Below the pieces are notes generated by a model. It was not told where the DNA came from. It saw only the letters and a list, made by a program, of their open reading frames with translations, and made no database searches. 64,000 nucleotides of DNA from Ananas comosus (Eukaryota; Streptophyta; Magnoliopsida; Poales; Bromeliaceae). Where the stretch lies: assembly GCF_001540865.1 (NCBI RefSeq), contig NC_033632.1:5711629-5775628 (forward strand). The letters are read 5' to 3'. Made by a program: the position numbers and the translations under genes. Below, in pieces: positions 46,678 through 52,543 of this stretch. Numbering within the stretch: the stretch's first letter is position 1; the number at the start of each line of letters is the position of its first letter.

Positions 46678-48397
46678 TATATATATAAAATAGTTTTTTA
46701 TTTATAACATTTTCTTTCTTTTCCTTTCTTTTCCTTTCAACCAAACAACCGTAACGAAAAATTATTTTTTTTTCCTAGAAACCAAATGCTAAAGAGCGTA
46801 AAATTTATTTTCCTCCGAAAATTTTTTTTCTACCGGAATTTTTTTTCGCAGTTTTATGTGGAACCAAACAGCCCCTAAGATTTTACTTTTTGCTTAAGAG
46901 TTGTAATTGGAACTGCGTGCAATTTGGGTGTAGTTCCAACTATTGTAGTTGGGCTTCATGCAGTTCCAACTGTAGCAGTTGGATTCACATGCATCAAATC
47001 AAATACTGAATTTGGACTTGCATGCAGTTACCACTGCAACTAAACAGCCCCTAAGTGTATATTCTATTTTAGATAGAATCCTTGAACCTAGTAATGAAAT
47101 GAAAGAAAGAAACTATGAAACTGGACAGCTCATGCTGTACAAAACTTTGGCAACTTACGCCCAATAATACTAATTTGATTGCAAACACAAATCCCATTTT
47201 ATTGTTGATTAGTTGTAATCTTAAAAATGAAGTGCCAGTGTCTTGCAGACTTGCAGTCCACTGTGGACATGGTATATTGCTGTTCAAAATTTGCTTATAC
47301 ATTTCCCTTTAGATATACTTTTGAACAAGGATTTAAGTGCCGTAGCACGGGGTCGTGCCGGAAACTTGCCGGCACGGTACGACACGGTGCGTGCCGATGC
47401 GTGCCGGTCAAAAAAATTCTTGTGTGCCGACACATAATAGCATGAAATATTTATTTTCTTTAGCAACAAAATATTTTAACTATTTATTATATCTTTTTAT
47501 CACATCTTTTGAACTTTATTGAGGAATTATTTACTAATTTAAAAAATAGAGGGCTTTGAGCTGTGCCATCGGCACGGGGTTTGTATCGTGTCGGTATCTT
47601 GTTGGCATGGTACGGCATGGTGGATACGGCCTGTCCCAATGGGCACTTAAAACCTTGCTTTTGAAGTTAATTGTTTCTTCCCATTATTGTTTAAGTTTTT
47701 GCATTTTCTTTGGCACTACAGTCAATATTATACAAGGTTCAAATCATACTGCTGTGAAGCATACAACATTCTAAGGAAGTCGAGCAACCTTATACTGAAC
47801 CTCTTTCATTTAATGGCTGGTTCCAACATCCCTGACATAGCTTCTGACCCGGAAAAAGGCATTCTCAAGGTAAATAATCTTATTCTTTTGAATTAGTTTT
47901 GGCATAGAGAAATATAGCTTTGTGAAAGTTCATTACGATATATTCATTCTAATGCCACGCAATTATCTATTTACAATCCCTCCACAACCTCTTTTTTCAT
48001 ACCCTTCCAAAGCTAATCCATGTATTTACAAAATGCTTCTCGTATAGATATTATTTTTTTTAGTACAGTGTCAGATCTGTCCCATAATTTGGCCAACTCC
48101 CAACTTAAGATTGAGAGTTTTTTTTTTTTCTTTTTTTAACAAACTGCACTTTCAAGGGATATAAAGGGGTATATATGTTGACAGATGGTTTTGCAGTAAT
48201 ACACATGTAAATCACCCATCCATTAATAATAACCGGAGTTTTTTTTTTCCTTCATTTAGCTGCAGGAGAAATTCCGGTTGGATTTGGAGGATGAGGATTC
48301 AATACACTTCTTCCAGGATCTCATCAATGACAGTGTCAGTGCTTTGTTCCCTCAAATGGTTGAAACCATTCATCGATGGGCTCAATATTGGCGTTGA
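15754..48397 (+). CDS. VPS34: VPS34, class III phosphatidylinositol 3-kinase (17 exons, 815 aa)
   Basis: Makes PI3P from phosphatidylinositol on endosomal and autophagic membranes, in complexes with VPS15 and ATG6/Beclin (family knowledge). The 17 exons sum to 2448 bases with phase kept at every junction; all introns are GT-AG. Exons: 15754-15871, 16614-16710, 16873-16969, 18372-18530, 18996-19205, 28842-29020, 30151-30298, 33738-33833, 34670-34805, 35939-36060, 36848-37039, 37447-37617, 37965-38102, 38602-38756, 39447-39590, 47722-47869, 48260-48397. Domains: PI3K-type C2 (about 1-200), helical/PIK (about 280-460), kinase (about 530-815) with GDDLRQDQ (567-574), catalytic DRHLDN (672-677) and DFA (690-692). 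Length matches plant VPS34 (about 814). It ends RWAQYWR, as plant orthologues do. Introns 5, 7 and 15 are swollen by transposons; coding sequence is intact, so it is probably functional. Confidence 0.97.
16614..16710 (+). CDS. VPS34: VPS34 exon 2 (residues 40-72)
   Basis: Acceptor TTTGTAG. Encodes [17 protein letters not shown] of the C2 domain. Donor is GTTTCC, weaker than the plant consensus; intron 2 is only 162 bases. Confidence 0.93.
16873..16969 (+). CDS. VPS34: VPS34 exon 3 (residues 72-104)
   Basis: Acceptor TGCCAG. Encodes [18 protein letters not shown] of the C2 domain, donor GTATGT, phase 0. Confidence 0.95.
18372..18530 (+). CDS. VPS34: VPS34 exon 4 (residues 105-157)
   Basis: Starts [10 protein letters not shown] and holds [20 protein letters not shown] and the LRIWP motif of PI3K C2 domains. 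Preceded by the 1.4 kb intron 3. Donor GTTTTT is weak. Confidence 0.94.
18996..19205 (+). CDS. VPS34: VPS34 exon 5 (residues 158-227)
   Basis: Starts [15 protein letters not shown] and ends [11 protein letters not shown], the last C2 part. The next residues of the family (EPGANF) are found only 9.6 kb downstream, so exon 5 and exon 6 are adjacent in the mRNA. Confidence 0.96.
20572..20682. repeat. Foldback repeat with CGGCCG palindromes
   Basis: ATGCGGCCGCAT palindromes at 20577-20588 and 20655-20666 flank a central inverted repeat at 20610-20634 (GCACCGCATAT and ATATGCGGTGC around GTA). The two halves are complementary over about 45 bases each, with mismatches. It lies inside VPS34 intron 5, just before the copia-type element. 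Family unknown. Confidence 0.6.
20717..21847 (-). repeat. 3' LTR of the intron-5 copia-type element
   Basis: On the - strand it starts TGTTCAGTCTTGTGTG and ends CTTACA. TATA box TATAAATA at 21372-21379. Upstream of it lie three perfect TGTACCGGTACA copies (21433-21444, 21539-21550, 21561-21572) and three degenerate ones (e.g. 21454, 21499). It matches 27338-28444 closely; the main length difference is one extra palindrome unit of 24 bases. Confidence 0.95.
21848..21862 (-). other. Polypurine tract of the copia-type element
   Basis: The - strand reads CCAAAGGGAGAGAT immediately before the LTR start TGTTCAG. It sets the 3' LTR on the left. Confidence 0.75.
22301..23727 (-). CDS. Second gene of the copia-type element, putative plant transposon protein domain
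   Basis: The open frame 23404-22301 (367 codons) can be extended upstream without Met to about 23490, where it reads [14 protein letters not shown]. It is like the 'putative plant transposon protein' domain (Pfam PF20167) of many retrotransposon-borne genes: [25 protein letters not shown], a tryptophan-rich middle ([12 protein letters not shown]), [17 protein letters not shown], and a variable tail with a predicted coiled coil ([20 protein letters not shown]) and an Asp run. The likely start is the ATG at 23732-23730 ([15 protein letters not shown]), but a frame break near 23575 separates it. The function of the domain is unknown. It sits where env-like genes occur in some copia elements. Confidence 0.65.
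24240..24320 (-). promoter_or_regulatory. Apparent internal promoter upstream of the second gene
   Basis: On the - strand two TGTACCGGTACA palindromes (24307-24318, 24287-24298) are followed by TTTTATAAC (24269-24261) and then a CT-rich leader (24238-24160) as in plant 5' UTRs. This repeats the layout of the element's LTR but is not a copy of the LTR around it. About 510 bases separate it from the candidate ATG at 23732, room for a leader intron. Inferred. Confidence 0.45.
24321..25281. other. Noncoding AT-rich internal region of the copia-type element
   Basis: Lies where pol would be expected, between the end of gag and the internal promoter. No reverse transcriptase, integrase or RNase H motif is visible in any frame. 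Confidence 0.6.
25282..27299 (-). pseudogene. Copia-type gag with two zinc knuckles and a coiled coil, frameshifted
   Basis: Begins [20 protein letters not shown] at 27299, the UBN2-type gag start, with [14 protein letters not shown] frame break at about 26745 is followed by [17 protein letters not shown]; another near 26540. The first knuckle [14 protein letters not shown] lies at about 26340-26380, an acidic Ser-rich linker follows, then a coiled coil ([20 protein letters not shown]), a stop at 25844-25846, and a second knuckle [14 protein letters not shown] at about 25625. It stops just where protease would start. Gag normally packages element RNA; this copy cannot make full-length Gag. 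Confidence 0.88.
27318..27337 (-). other. Primer binding site of the copia-type element
   Basis: The - strand reads TTGGTATTAGAGCGGGATC directly after the 5' LTR end CTTACA. It is close to the Met-tRNA type TGGTATCAGAGC with one change. Confidence 0.8.
27338..28444 (-). repeat. 5' LTR of the intron-5 copia-type element
   Basis: Same ends as the 3' LTR. TATA box at 27991-27998. One perfect palindrome (28158-28169), one mutated (28052-28063) and degenerate ones. Downstream of the TATA it has five copies of CGAATCCACGA (from 27642, 27664, 27688, 27710, 27738). Confidence 0.95.
28842..29020 (+). CDS. VPS34: VPS34 exon 6 (residues 228-287)
   Basis: Starts [12 protein letters not shown] and includes [20 protein letters not shown]. 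Links the C2 domain to the helical domain. It begins about 400 bases after the copia-type element. Donor GTGAGT; phase 2. Confidence 0.96.
29083..29362 (-). mobile_element. hAT-type MITE copy A (CAAGG family), truncated, VPS34 intron 6
   Basis: Matches the family from the GCGTGCCGGTCAAAAAA part to the end GGCACTTAAAACCTTG. The first ~60-75 bases of the other end are missing, and no 8 bp duplication was found. Starts only 62 bases after exon 6. Confidence 0.75.
29455..29860. repeat. Foldback fragment with (CT)n and (TA)n tail, intron 6
   Basis: The sequence at 29475-29780 (GAGCAATCCAAACTGTTCGAA ... GACTTGATAGGATAAAG) matches parts of the 42636-43520 foldback unit. It is followed by (CT)n at 29790-29838 and (TA)n at 29844-29868. 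Confidence 0.6.
30151..30298 (+). CDS. VPS34: VPS34 exon 7 (residues 287-336)
   Basis: Encodes [20 protein letters not shown] and [16 protein letters not shown], start of the helical PIK domain. Acceptor ATGTAG, donor GTCAGT. Confidence 0.96.
30299..32406. other. VPS34 intron 7, left part, with degenerate foldback DNA
   Basis: No gene. GC-richer words like GCACGGTACTGTACAGGCATGG (30668-30770) and 32100-32190 (GGCATAGCACGACAC) look like old relatives of the CAAGG MITEs. 31480-31950 holds repeated TACCCGCAGGTTATCC/GGGCAGGTATGGGTA words that could fold back. Borders are not resolved. Confidence 0.4.
32415..32819. mobile_element. hAT-type MITE copy B, intron 7
   Basis: Starts CAAGGTTTTAAGTGCC, ends GGCACTTAAATCCTTG. 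Perfect 8 bp target duplication CTCGTATG (32407-32414, 32820-32827), as for hAT elements. 405 bases, longer than its relatives because a 60-65 base piece near the right end (with TGCCGGCAAGTTTCCGG) is tandemly duplicated. Confidence 0.92.
33240..33419 (-). mobile_element. tRNA-derived SINE, intron 7
   Basis: On the - strand it has a Pol III A box TAGCGTAAGTGG (near 33409), a B box GTTCGAATCC (33361-33352), a tRNA-unrelated body and a poly(A) tail (T run on + at 33246-33270). The 10 bp duplication AATCCTGTTG flanks it at 33230-33239 and 33420-33429. About 150 bases without tail. The internal promoter is recognised by RNA polymerase III; mobility depends on LINE enzymes. Confidence 0.85.
33738..33833 (+). 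CDS. VPS34: VPS34 exon 8 (residues 337-368)
   Basis: 32 codons, [17 protein letters not shown] to FESEE, helical domain. Both flanking introns are phase 0. Preceded by intron 7 (3.4 kb) with a MITE and a SINE. Confidence 0.95.
34670..34805 (+). CDS. VPS34: VPS34 exon 9 (residues 369-414)
   Basis: Encodes [20 protein letters not shown] and [16 protein letters not shown] of the helical domain. Donor GTGTGT, phase 1. Joining gives Ser at residue 414 where relatives often have Ala. Confidence 0.93.
35939..36060 (+). CDS. VPS34: VPS34 exon 10 (residues 414-454)
   Basis: Encodes [18 protein letters not shown] and the end of the helical domain ([14 protein letters not shown]). Acceptor TTTGCAG, donor GTATGT. 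Confidence 0.95.
36848..37039 (+). CDS. VPS34: VPS34 exon 11 (residues 455-518)
   Basis: Starts [17 protein letters not shown]; includes [18 protein letters not shown] and a basic [17 protein letters not shown] helix linking to the kinase domain. Confidence 0.96.
37447..37617 (+). CDS. VPS34: VPS34 exon 12 (residues 519-575)
   Basis: N-lobe of the kinase domain: [16 protein letters not shown], then [14 protein letters not shown] (562-575), the ATP-binding lysine region and family signature. Donor TTG|GTATGT. Confidence 0.97.
37965..38102 (+). CDS. VPS34: VPS34 exon 13 (residues 576-621)
   Basis: Encodes [19 protein letters not shown] and [13 protein letters not shown] of the kinase domain. 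Both borders phase 0. Confidence 0.96.
38602..38756 (+). CDS. VPS34: VPS34 exon 14 (residues 622-673)
   Basis: Ends [14 protein letters not shown]; the Arg codon of the catalytic Asp-Arg-His (672-674) is split by intron 14. Donor AG|GTAGGG. Confidence 0.96.
39447..39590 (+). CDS. VPS34: VPS34 exon 15 (residues 673-721)
   Basis: Carries [20 protein letters not shown] (catalytic loop to activation-loop DFA, residues 674-693), [15 protein letters not shown] and EAMGGAE. Followed by the 8.1 kb MITE-filled intron 15. Confidence 0.97.
40448..40503. repeat. (TA)n microsatellite
   Basis: About 28 TA units at the left end of the foldback cluster. Other long (TA) tracts in the cluster are near 43521-43543, 45130-45164, 45761-45820, 46053-46093 and 46660-46676. 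Confidence 0.95.
40504..41066. mobile_element. Foldback unit 1 of the intron-15 (TA)n cluster
   Basis: Starts AGTTGAGCTAGAATACTATCG and ends in a diverged inverted copy (CGAAGTCTTCAGCTCACT). Flanked by (TA)n and by a CT-TA tract. Closest to unit 7 (44453-44990). Confidence 0.65.
41146..41401. mobile_element. Foldback unit 2, (TA)n cluster
   Basis: Short type (about 250 bases), with TACTATACTTTTATGAGTAT at the left and inverted TACTCATAAGAGTTATAGTAGCC at the right. Related to 51711-51960. Confidence 0.65.
41432..42000. mobile_element. Foldback unit 3a, (TA)n cluster
   Basis: Starts GAGTCTGGGCTACTATACTC; the right arm repeats TTGGAAGCCCAAAACATCG, inverse of the left part. Long type, about 570 bases. 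Abuts unit 3b with no (TA)n between. Confidence 0.6.
42001..42585. mobile_element. Foldback unit 3b with assembly gap, (TA)n cluster
   Basis: Close to unit 3a in the same order (CCGAATCGACAATCC, ACCTAAATAAAGATCAATAAC, GATTATGTTTATCGGTGTGG), ending ACTCATAAGAGTATAGTGACCC. Contains a 25 base N run at 42381-42405. Confidence 0.6.
42381..42405. other. Assembly gap (25 N)
   Basis: A run of 25 N inside a repetitive foldback unit. True gap size is unknown. Isolated N bases also occur at 51019, 51495 and 60098. Confidence 0.99.
42636..43520. mobile_element. Foldback unit 4, carrying MITE copy C
   Basis: Left arm AGTTCAGCTACTATCCTATTA, right arm inverted (TAATAGGATAGTAGCTAGA). Without the nested MITE (43062-43399) it is about 550 bases, like the other long units. 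Confidence 0.75.
43062..43399. mobile_element. hAT-type MITE copy C, nested in foldback unit 4
   Basis: Starts CAAGGTTTTAAATGCC, ends GGCACTTAAATCCTTG type (ACACTTAAATCCTTG). Perfect 8 bp duplication CTTCAAAT (43054-43061, 43400-43407). 338 bases. Confidence 0.92.
43544..43772. mobile_element. Foldback unit 5, (TA)n cluster
   Basis: Short type, AGTCCGGCTAGGATACTATCG to GATAGCATTCCAGCCTAG. Nearly the reverse complement of unit 9 (45821-46052). Confidence 0.75.
43791..44303. mobile_element. Foldback unit 6, (TA)n cluster
   Basis: Left arm TCCGTGCTACCAAGTTGTTTT, right arm with AAAACAACTTGGTAGGCACG. Closest to unit 10. Its left terminus lacks the ~30 bases seen in unit 10. Confidence 0.7.
44453..44990. 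mobile_element. Foldback unit 7, (TA)n cluster
   Basis: Left GAGTTGAGCTAGAATACTAT, right TAGATTGCCAGCTCAACTC; arms complementary over about 130 bases each (GGTGGCAACGGAGCCGTTTG and its inverse). Confidence 0.75.
45165..45214. repeat. (GA)n microsatellite
   Basis: About 25 GA units directly after a (TA)n tract (45130-45164), at the left of foldback unit 8. Confidence 0.95.
45214..45760. mobile_element. Foldback unit 8, (TA)n cluster
   Basis: Left GTGCTGTGCTCTCAAGGAGC, right CTGTGCTCCTGAGAGCACAC. Middle parts share TCGATATCGTTTACTTAGTG and its inverse AGTAAACGATATCGA. Confidence 0.75.
45821..46052. mobile_element. Foldback unit 9, (TA)n cluster
   Basis: Short type, 232 bases, GAACTAGGCTGGAATGCTAT to GTATCCCAGCCGGACT. 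Reverse orientation of unit 5. Framed by (TA)n on both sides. Confidence 0.75.
46094..46638. mobile_element. Foldback unit 10, (TA)n cluster
   Basis: Left GAGCTAGGCTGGTATACTAT, right ATAGTATACCAGCCTAGCTC, perfect inverses; arms stay complementary for over 150 bases. Followed by (CT)n then (TA)n. Confidence 0.85.
47326..47657. mobile_element. hAT-type MITE copy D, VPS34 intron 15
   Basis: Starts CAAGGATTTAAGTGCC, ends GGCACTTAAAACCTTG, perfect 8 bp duplication CTTTTGAA (47318-47325, 47658-47665). 332 bases. Ends 64 bases before exon 16, close to its branch-point region. Confidence 0.93.
47722..47869 (+). CDS. VPS34: VPS34 exon 16 (residues 721-770)
   Basis: Encodes [20 protein letters not shown] and [20 protein letters not shown] of the kinase C-lobe. 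The acceptor CACTACAG lies only 64 bases after a hAT-type MITE. Confidence 0.96.
48260..48397 (+). CDS. VPS34: VPS34 exon 17 (residues 771-815 and stop)
   Basis: Starts [20 protein letters not shown] and ends [11 protein letters not shown] then TGA (48395-48397). The C-terminal helix is essential for activity in the family. The acceptor at TTTAG|CTGCAG was chosen over the CAG four bases later because it keeps the frame. Confidence 0.96.
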   Translation: MQEKFRLDLEDEDSIHFFQDLINDSVSALFPQMVETIHRWAQYWR

Positions 48398-50660
48398 CTG
48401 CAAGTTTCTTACTGGACAGACCATTAACTTTTAGAAATATCCCCATAGAAGTAAGTTTTAATTGTTTAATTTTCCTGCTTTGCATTTTTACGACTGCCAT
48501 TTTGAGGTTTGTCTCCTTATGATGACTTCAGATGATTACTAAGTTGAGATGTTTCAGCAATCAGTTCTGTAAAATATATCACGTATGCGAGATCTGGACA
48601 GGTAAGTTGAACTGTGTTTCAAGCTTATGAAATAAACTACATCTATTAGATCCTTAAGAAATAATGCTAAACCTTGTTGATCAAGTGCATTTGTGTTGTT
48701 GATTCTTTTTGTAAATTGTGTTTGTATTATTGGTACCTTGTCCTTATAAGTGTTTTTGGGTTCATTGACCATCTCTGCCCATTTGAGACCTAAATTCTGG
48801 CATGTAGATTTACCAACTTGGACAAAATTGAGGTGATTTATACTTTGCCCTCATATTGCAAATGTTTAAGCTGTTACTCAACTGTTTAGTTTTTCCATTT
48901 CGAAGTACCAAACAGAATTATATTTAGCTGTGAAGCATTTCTCTTCCAAACTGTGCTTTGTTTGTCAGCTTGCTATTGGTATTTGTTAGCAGCTTATTAG
49001 TAAGCGAACTGCAAACTTACTGTCTTACATCTCTTACTGTGTCTGTCATTGAATGATGGTTTGAAATTTTTGTGTGAGCACCAAAATTGAAATTATTATG
49101 TTTCGGTTGTGGTGACAATCTGAAACTAGGTTCTGAAACAAAGGAAGCATTATTTCAGTTAGAACAGCTCTAAAGAAGGCTGGCTGAAGTTAGTTTATTA
49201 GGGCCTAAATTTATTCATCTATAATTCTTTTATATGATCTCCTTCATCATGTTTTAATCTCTCCAATCAGTAGTAAAGTTTCAGTCTCCAATATTTAGAA
49301 TTTAGTAAGAGTTGCATAAAGAATCACTTCTATATAAATCAAAATGCTGTGAAATCAACTTTTATTATTGACTATTCAAATTTTCTAATATTTATTTTCG
49401 TTTTATGTTTGCTAAGAAGTCTGAAGATATTCCAACCAACATCTAAACTGAAACCCGAAACTTCTGAAAATGCTGAGCTGAACCTCTAGCTGGAATTGAA
49501 ATGATCTTTATTAAGTATTAATTTTTTGACTGCTTCCATACAAATGTGCTTTTCTTCCTCATTTCACGACCTTTAACTGGGAAAAGAAACTTGAGGTCAA
49601 TCTAGATCTCCTCTATGCTTCTGTCTAATGTCAGTTTCAATTGTTTTTTGTTTATATCTTTGCATCACAGAATTCCTAGTACTTTGTTTTTCTTTATTAG
49701 TGAGAAATTAAACTTTTCATTTTTATGTGGACCTCAATTTTTTTATTTAAAAGGCGCAACTCTATGGATCAACCCATTTAATTACACAAAAATGTGTTTC
49801 TATTTTGTCTGCCGTTCTGTATGGTGGAGCTGGGTGATAATGGGACATGAGATGAGCAATAAAAGCTTAGTCATACTCATAAAGCTGCATTTCGAAAATT
49901 GTCACCCTACAAATCTTTATTTTTTTTACTTCGGTAATTTTAAACCGCCTAACAAAAGCTAGAATTCTTCTGGAAGTAAATGGAGGTGTTTACTTTTCTG
50001 GTGATGGGACATGCAAATCAACGATTGATACCATTTAACTTGATCCAGACTATGCAAACTTTCTAGGCTTCGAATTTGTGCTTTTACGACATAATTTGCC
50101 TAGCGATCAGGCGGTCTTAATTTCACCTTATATTAGCCTTTAAAAAATTATTAATTTTGATACTCCACTTGAATTTGAAAAATTGCCAAATTTGAAACCT
50201 AGAAAGTTTAAATAGTCCAAGTCATGTTTAGTGCGGGTGCCAATTCTCGGGTCGGATGTCCCATCGCTGGAAACAATGTGGAACTAAACAGCTTTGTTTT
50301 CTTTTACTATTTTAGTCTTACTCATATGATTATTGTTAGCAATATGCAAGCGTATAACGGCCCAAATTCATAGGAATGACTGCCATTCGGTGTTTTCTTT
50401 AAACATAGTCATTGTTCTTCGTCAGGATACTTATGGATGCAATTTTGTCTAGCTTGTTTTGTTTTCTATGCTAATCAATTATTGAATTTTGTTACCTATT
50501 GAAGGCTATGCATAATAAATTGGTGTTATTTGTTTCTCAGATCTGGAGTACCCGGACCTATTGCTTTGAAGAAGGTCGATAAATACTGTGTATACCTTTT
50601 ATTATTGAGATTTTGTGAAGGTAGAAAAGAAAAGAAAAATAAAGCAGTGTTGTAATAATT
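48398..50660 (+). other. VPS34: Predicted VPS34 3' UTR with two introns
   Basis: After the stop, GAA|GTAAGT at 48450/48451, then TTTCAG|C at 48557/48558, GACAG|GTAAGT at 48601/48602, and TTTCTCAG|A at 50540/50541 form consistent splice pairs. The resulting 3' UTR pieces would be 48398-48450, 48558-48601 and 50541 to about 50660, with AATAAA at 50638-50643. This is predicted from splice consensus only; simple polyadenylation in the first intron is the alternative. No other gene is visible in the stretch. Confidence 0.4.
49980..50300. repeat. Foldback repeat in predicted VPS34 3' UTR intron
   Basis: GATGGGACATGC ... CTTTCTAGGCTTCGAATTTG on the left pairs with CAAATTTGAAACCTAGAAAG ... GATGTCCCATCGC on the right. 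About 320 bases. Distantly like the intron-15 long units, without (TA)n tails. Confidence 0.6.
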
Positions 50661-51710
50661 GAGTATATATTAAATATTGTAATATTATTTCAACTATTAG
50701 CAATCACATGTTTCTCCTCTCTTCTCCTGAGCAATTTGAACGGCTTTATGCTGCCTCTTACGAACTTTGAAAACTCATCAAACTCATAATGTTATTGTGG
50801 TGTTTCTGCTCTTTATATTCTTTGGATTCGCTTAGGGTGTGTTTGGTTGGTTGTATGTAAATTGGCCTCGAAAGCAATTGTTGGGCTGAGAAAAGAAAAA
50901 AGAGTGCTTTCAAATTCAGAAGAGTTTTACGCATTTTTCGGAAAACGCCTGATTTTATTTCGCATTTTTTGGCTGGAAAAACTAGAATGATAAGACGTCT
51001 CTCTTCACTCTCTTGTTCNATATTTTTATTTTAAAATTTTATTCATGGCACCTATTAAATTTAGGAAGTGATAAAGGAAAAAATGGTTTGTTTGGGAAGA
51101 GGACTCAATGAGGAGCGATCAATACTTTTTATTGCACTCCGAATCAAACTTTCATGTTTAAAAATTATTTTCAGTGGTATTACGTGAAACTAGAGGTCAA
51201 CTTTAACGAACGGAAAGACCCAAGCTCATTGGGCTAAGAAATGTTATGCAGGTGAATAGGGGTGGAAATGAGCCAAGCTCGAGTGAGCTTACCTCAGCTC
51301 AAGCTTGGCTTGAAATTAATTCGAGCCGAGCTCGAGTGAGCCTAACTTTGATTCGAGCGAGCTTGAGCCCTAAACAAACAGTTCGAAATTCTTAACATCG
51401 TGCAATCTATAGTTTAATTTTTATAAAATATTATCTAAAATTCGATACAAAAAATGTCTAATAGCTCAATATACAAAATGAATGCATGAAATACNAAAAA
51501 AAGTAGGGATTTGAGAATTTGAATGTTATCATGTTTTAGGGTTATGTGCAACAGTGAAAGTCTGAAAGAGAGAGTGTGTTATGTAAATTTAGAGTTGGGC
51601 TCAATTGCACGATTGTACTTGTTGGGTTTATTTTATGGGCCAACAATAATGGCCCATATTAAATTAAAGCCTATATATAATTAAAATACATTTTATATAT
51701 ATATATATAT

Positions 51711-51960
51711 GAGTCCGGCTACTATACTTTTATGAGTATTGGCTCCCTTATACTCATAAGTTTTCGGCCCTTAGATTTATTCCATGATCATTTCTACCCG
51801 TTAGGTCATACTATTCAACCAACTACCCACTCAACCCTAAGGGATCACTATCATTCTAAGTGGGGACCACCATCATCCTAACCACACATCTCATCAATCA
51901 ACGGTTAAAAATTTATGAGTACAAGGGGTTCTATACTCATAAGAGTATAGTAGCCCTAGC
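51711..51960. mobile_element. Foldback unit 11, inside the hAT element
   Basis: GAGTCCGGCTACTATACTTTT to AGAGTATAGTAGCCCTAG, (TA)n on both sides. Short type, with an extra ~45 base duplication (ATCATTCTAAG ... CATCATCCTAACC). Confidence 0.75.
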
Positions 51961-51974
51961 CTATATATATATAT

Positions 51975-52201
51975 AATTAGGCTACTATACTATTAATAGT
52001 ACAAACCGCTTACTATTAGCTTTTCGGTCCTTGAATGAAGGGATATGCAATCAGGATGATAGTAACCCCCTAGGGTTGAGTGGGTGTGGTTAGTTGAATA
52101 GTATGATCTAACGGATGAAAATGTCCAAAGAGATAGATCTAATAGCAGAAAACTCGATAGCACCAAATACTTGGTACTATGGATAATATAATAGCCGGAC
52201 T
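51975..52201. mobile_element. Foldback unit 12, inside the hAT element
   Basis: TTAGGCTACTATACTATTAAT to ATAATATAATAGCCGGACT, (TA)n on both sides. A partial extra copy of its right arm follows at about 52215-52290. Confidence 0.7.
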
Positions 52202-52322
52202 CTATATATATATAAGCAGATCTAACGGTAGAAAACTCAATAGTACAAAGCGCTTAATACTATCAATAGTATAGATAGTATAGTAGCCGGACTATATATA
52301 TATATAGAGAGAGAGAGAAAGA

Positions 52323-52543
52323 GAGTCCGGCTACTATATTATCGATAGTACCAAATGCTTGGTGCTATCGAACTTTGTACCGTTAGATCTACCTTTTTGA
52401 CTATTTTCACCCATTAGATCATATTATTCAACTAACTACCCACTCAACCCTAGAGGATCACTATCATTCTAACCACGCATCCCTTCATCCAAAGGCCAAA
52501 AGCTTAATAGCAAGTGGTTGGTACTATTAATAGTATGGTAGAC
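52323..52543. mobile_element. Foldback unit 13, inside the hAT element
   Basis: GAGTCCGGCTACTATATTATC to TAATAGTATGGTAGACT. Preceded by (TA)n/(GA)n and followed by (TA)n. Short type, opposite orientation to unit 12. Confidence 0.75.

Larger units (their letters stand above)
40167..46878. mobile_element. Inner Tourist-like MITE, nested in the outer one
   Basis: Begins GGGTGTGTTTGGTTTGTTG at 40170 and ends CCAAACAGCCCC at 46875, with TAA at 40167-40169 and 46876-46878. Arms 40170-40445 and about 46690-46875 are similar (GAAAATTTTTTTC, CGGTTGAAAAG / CTTTCAACCAAAC). The (TA)n foldback cluster occupies its centre. Confidence 0.75.
39958..47054. mobile_element. Outer Tourist-like MITE in VPS34 intron 15, split by nested insertions
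   Basis: Begins GGGGCCGTTCGATTGGATG at 39961 and ends with the inverted CAACTAAACAGCCCC at 47051, with TAA on both sides (39958-39960, 47052-47054). A TAA target and GGGGC..GTT ends fit Tourist/PIF-Harbinger MITEs. Its own sequence is only about 39961-40166 and 46876-47051; all between was inserted later. Confidence 0.78.
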
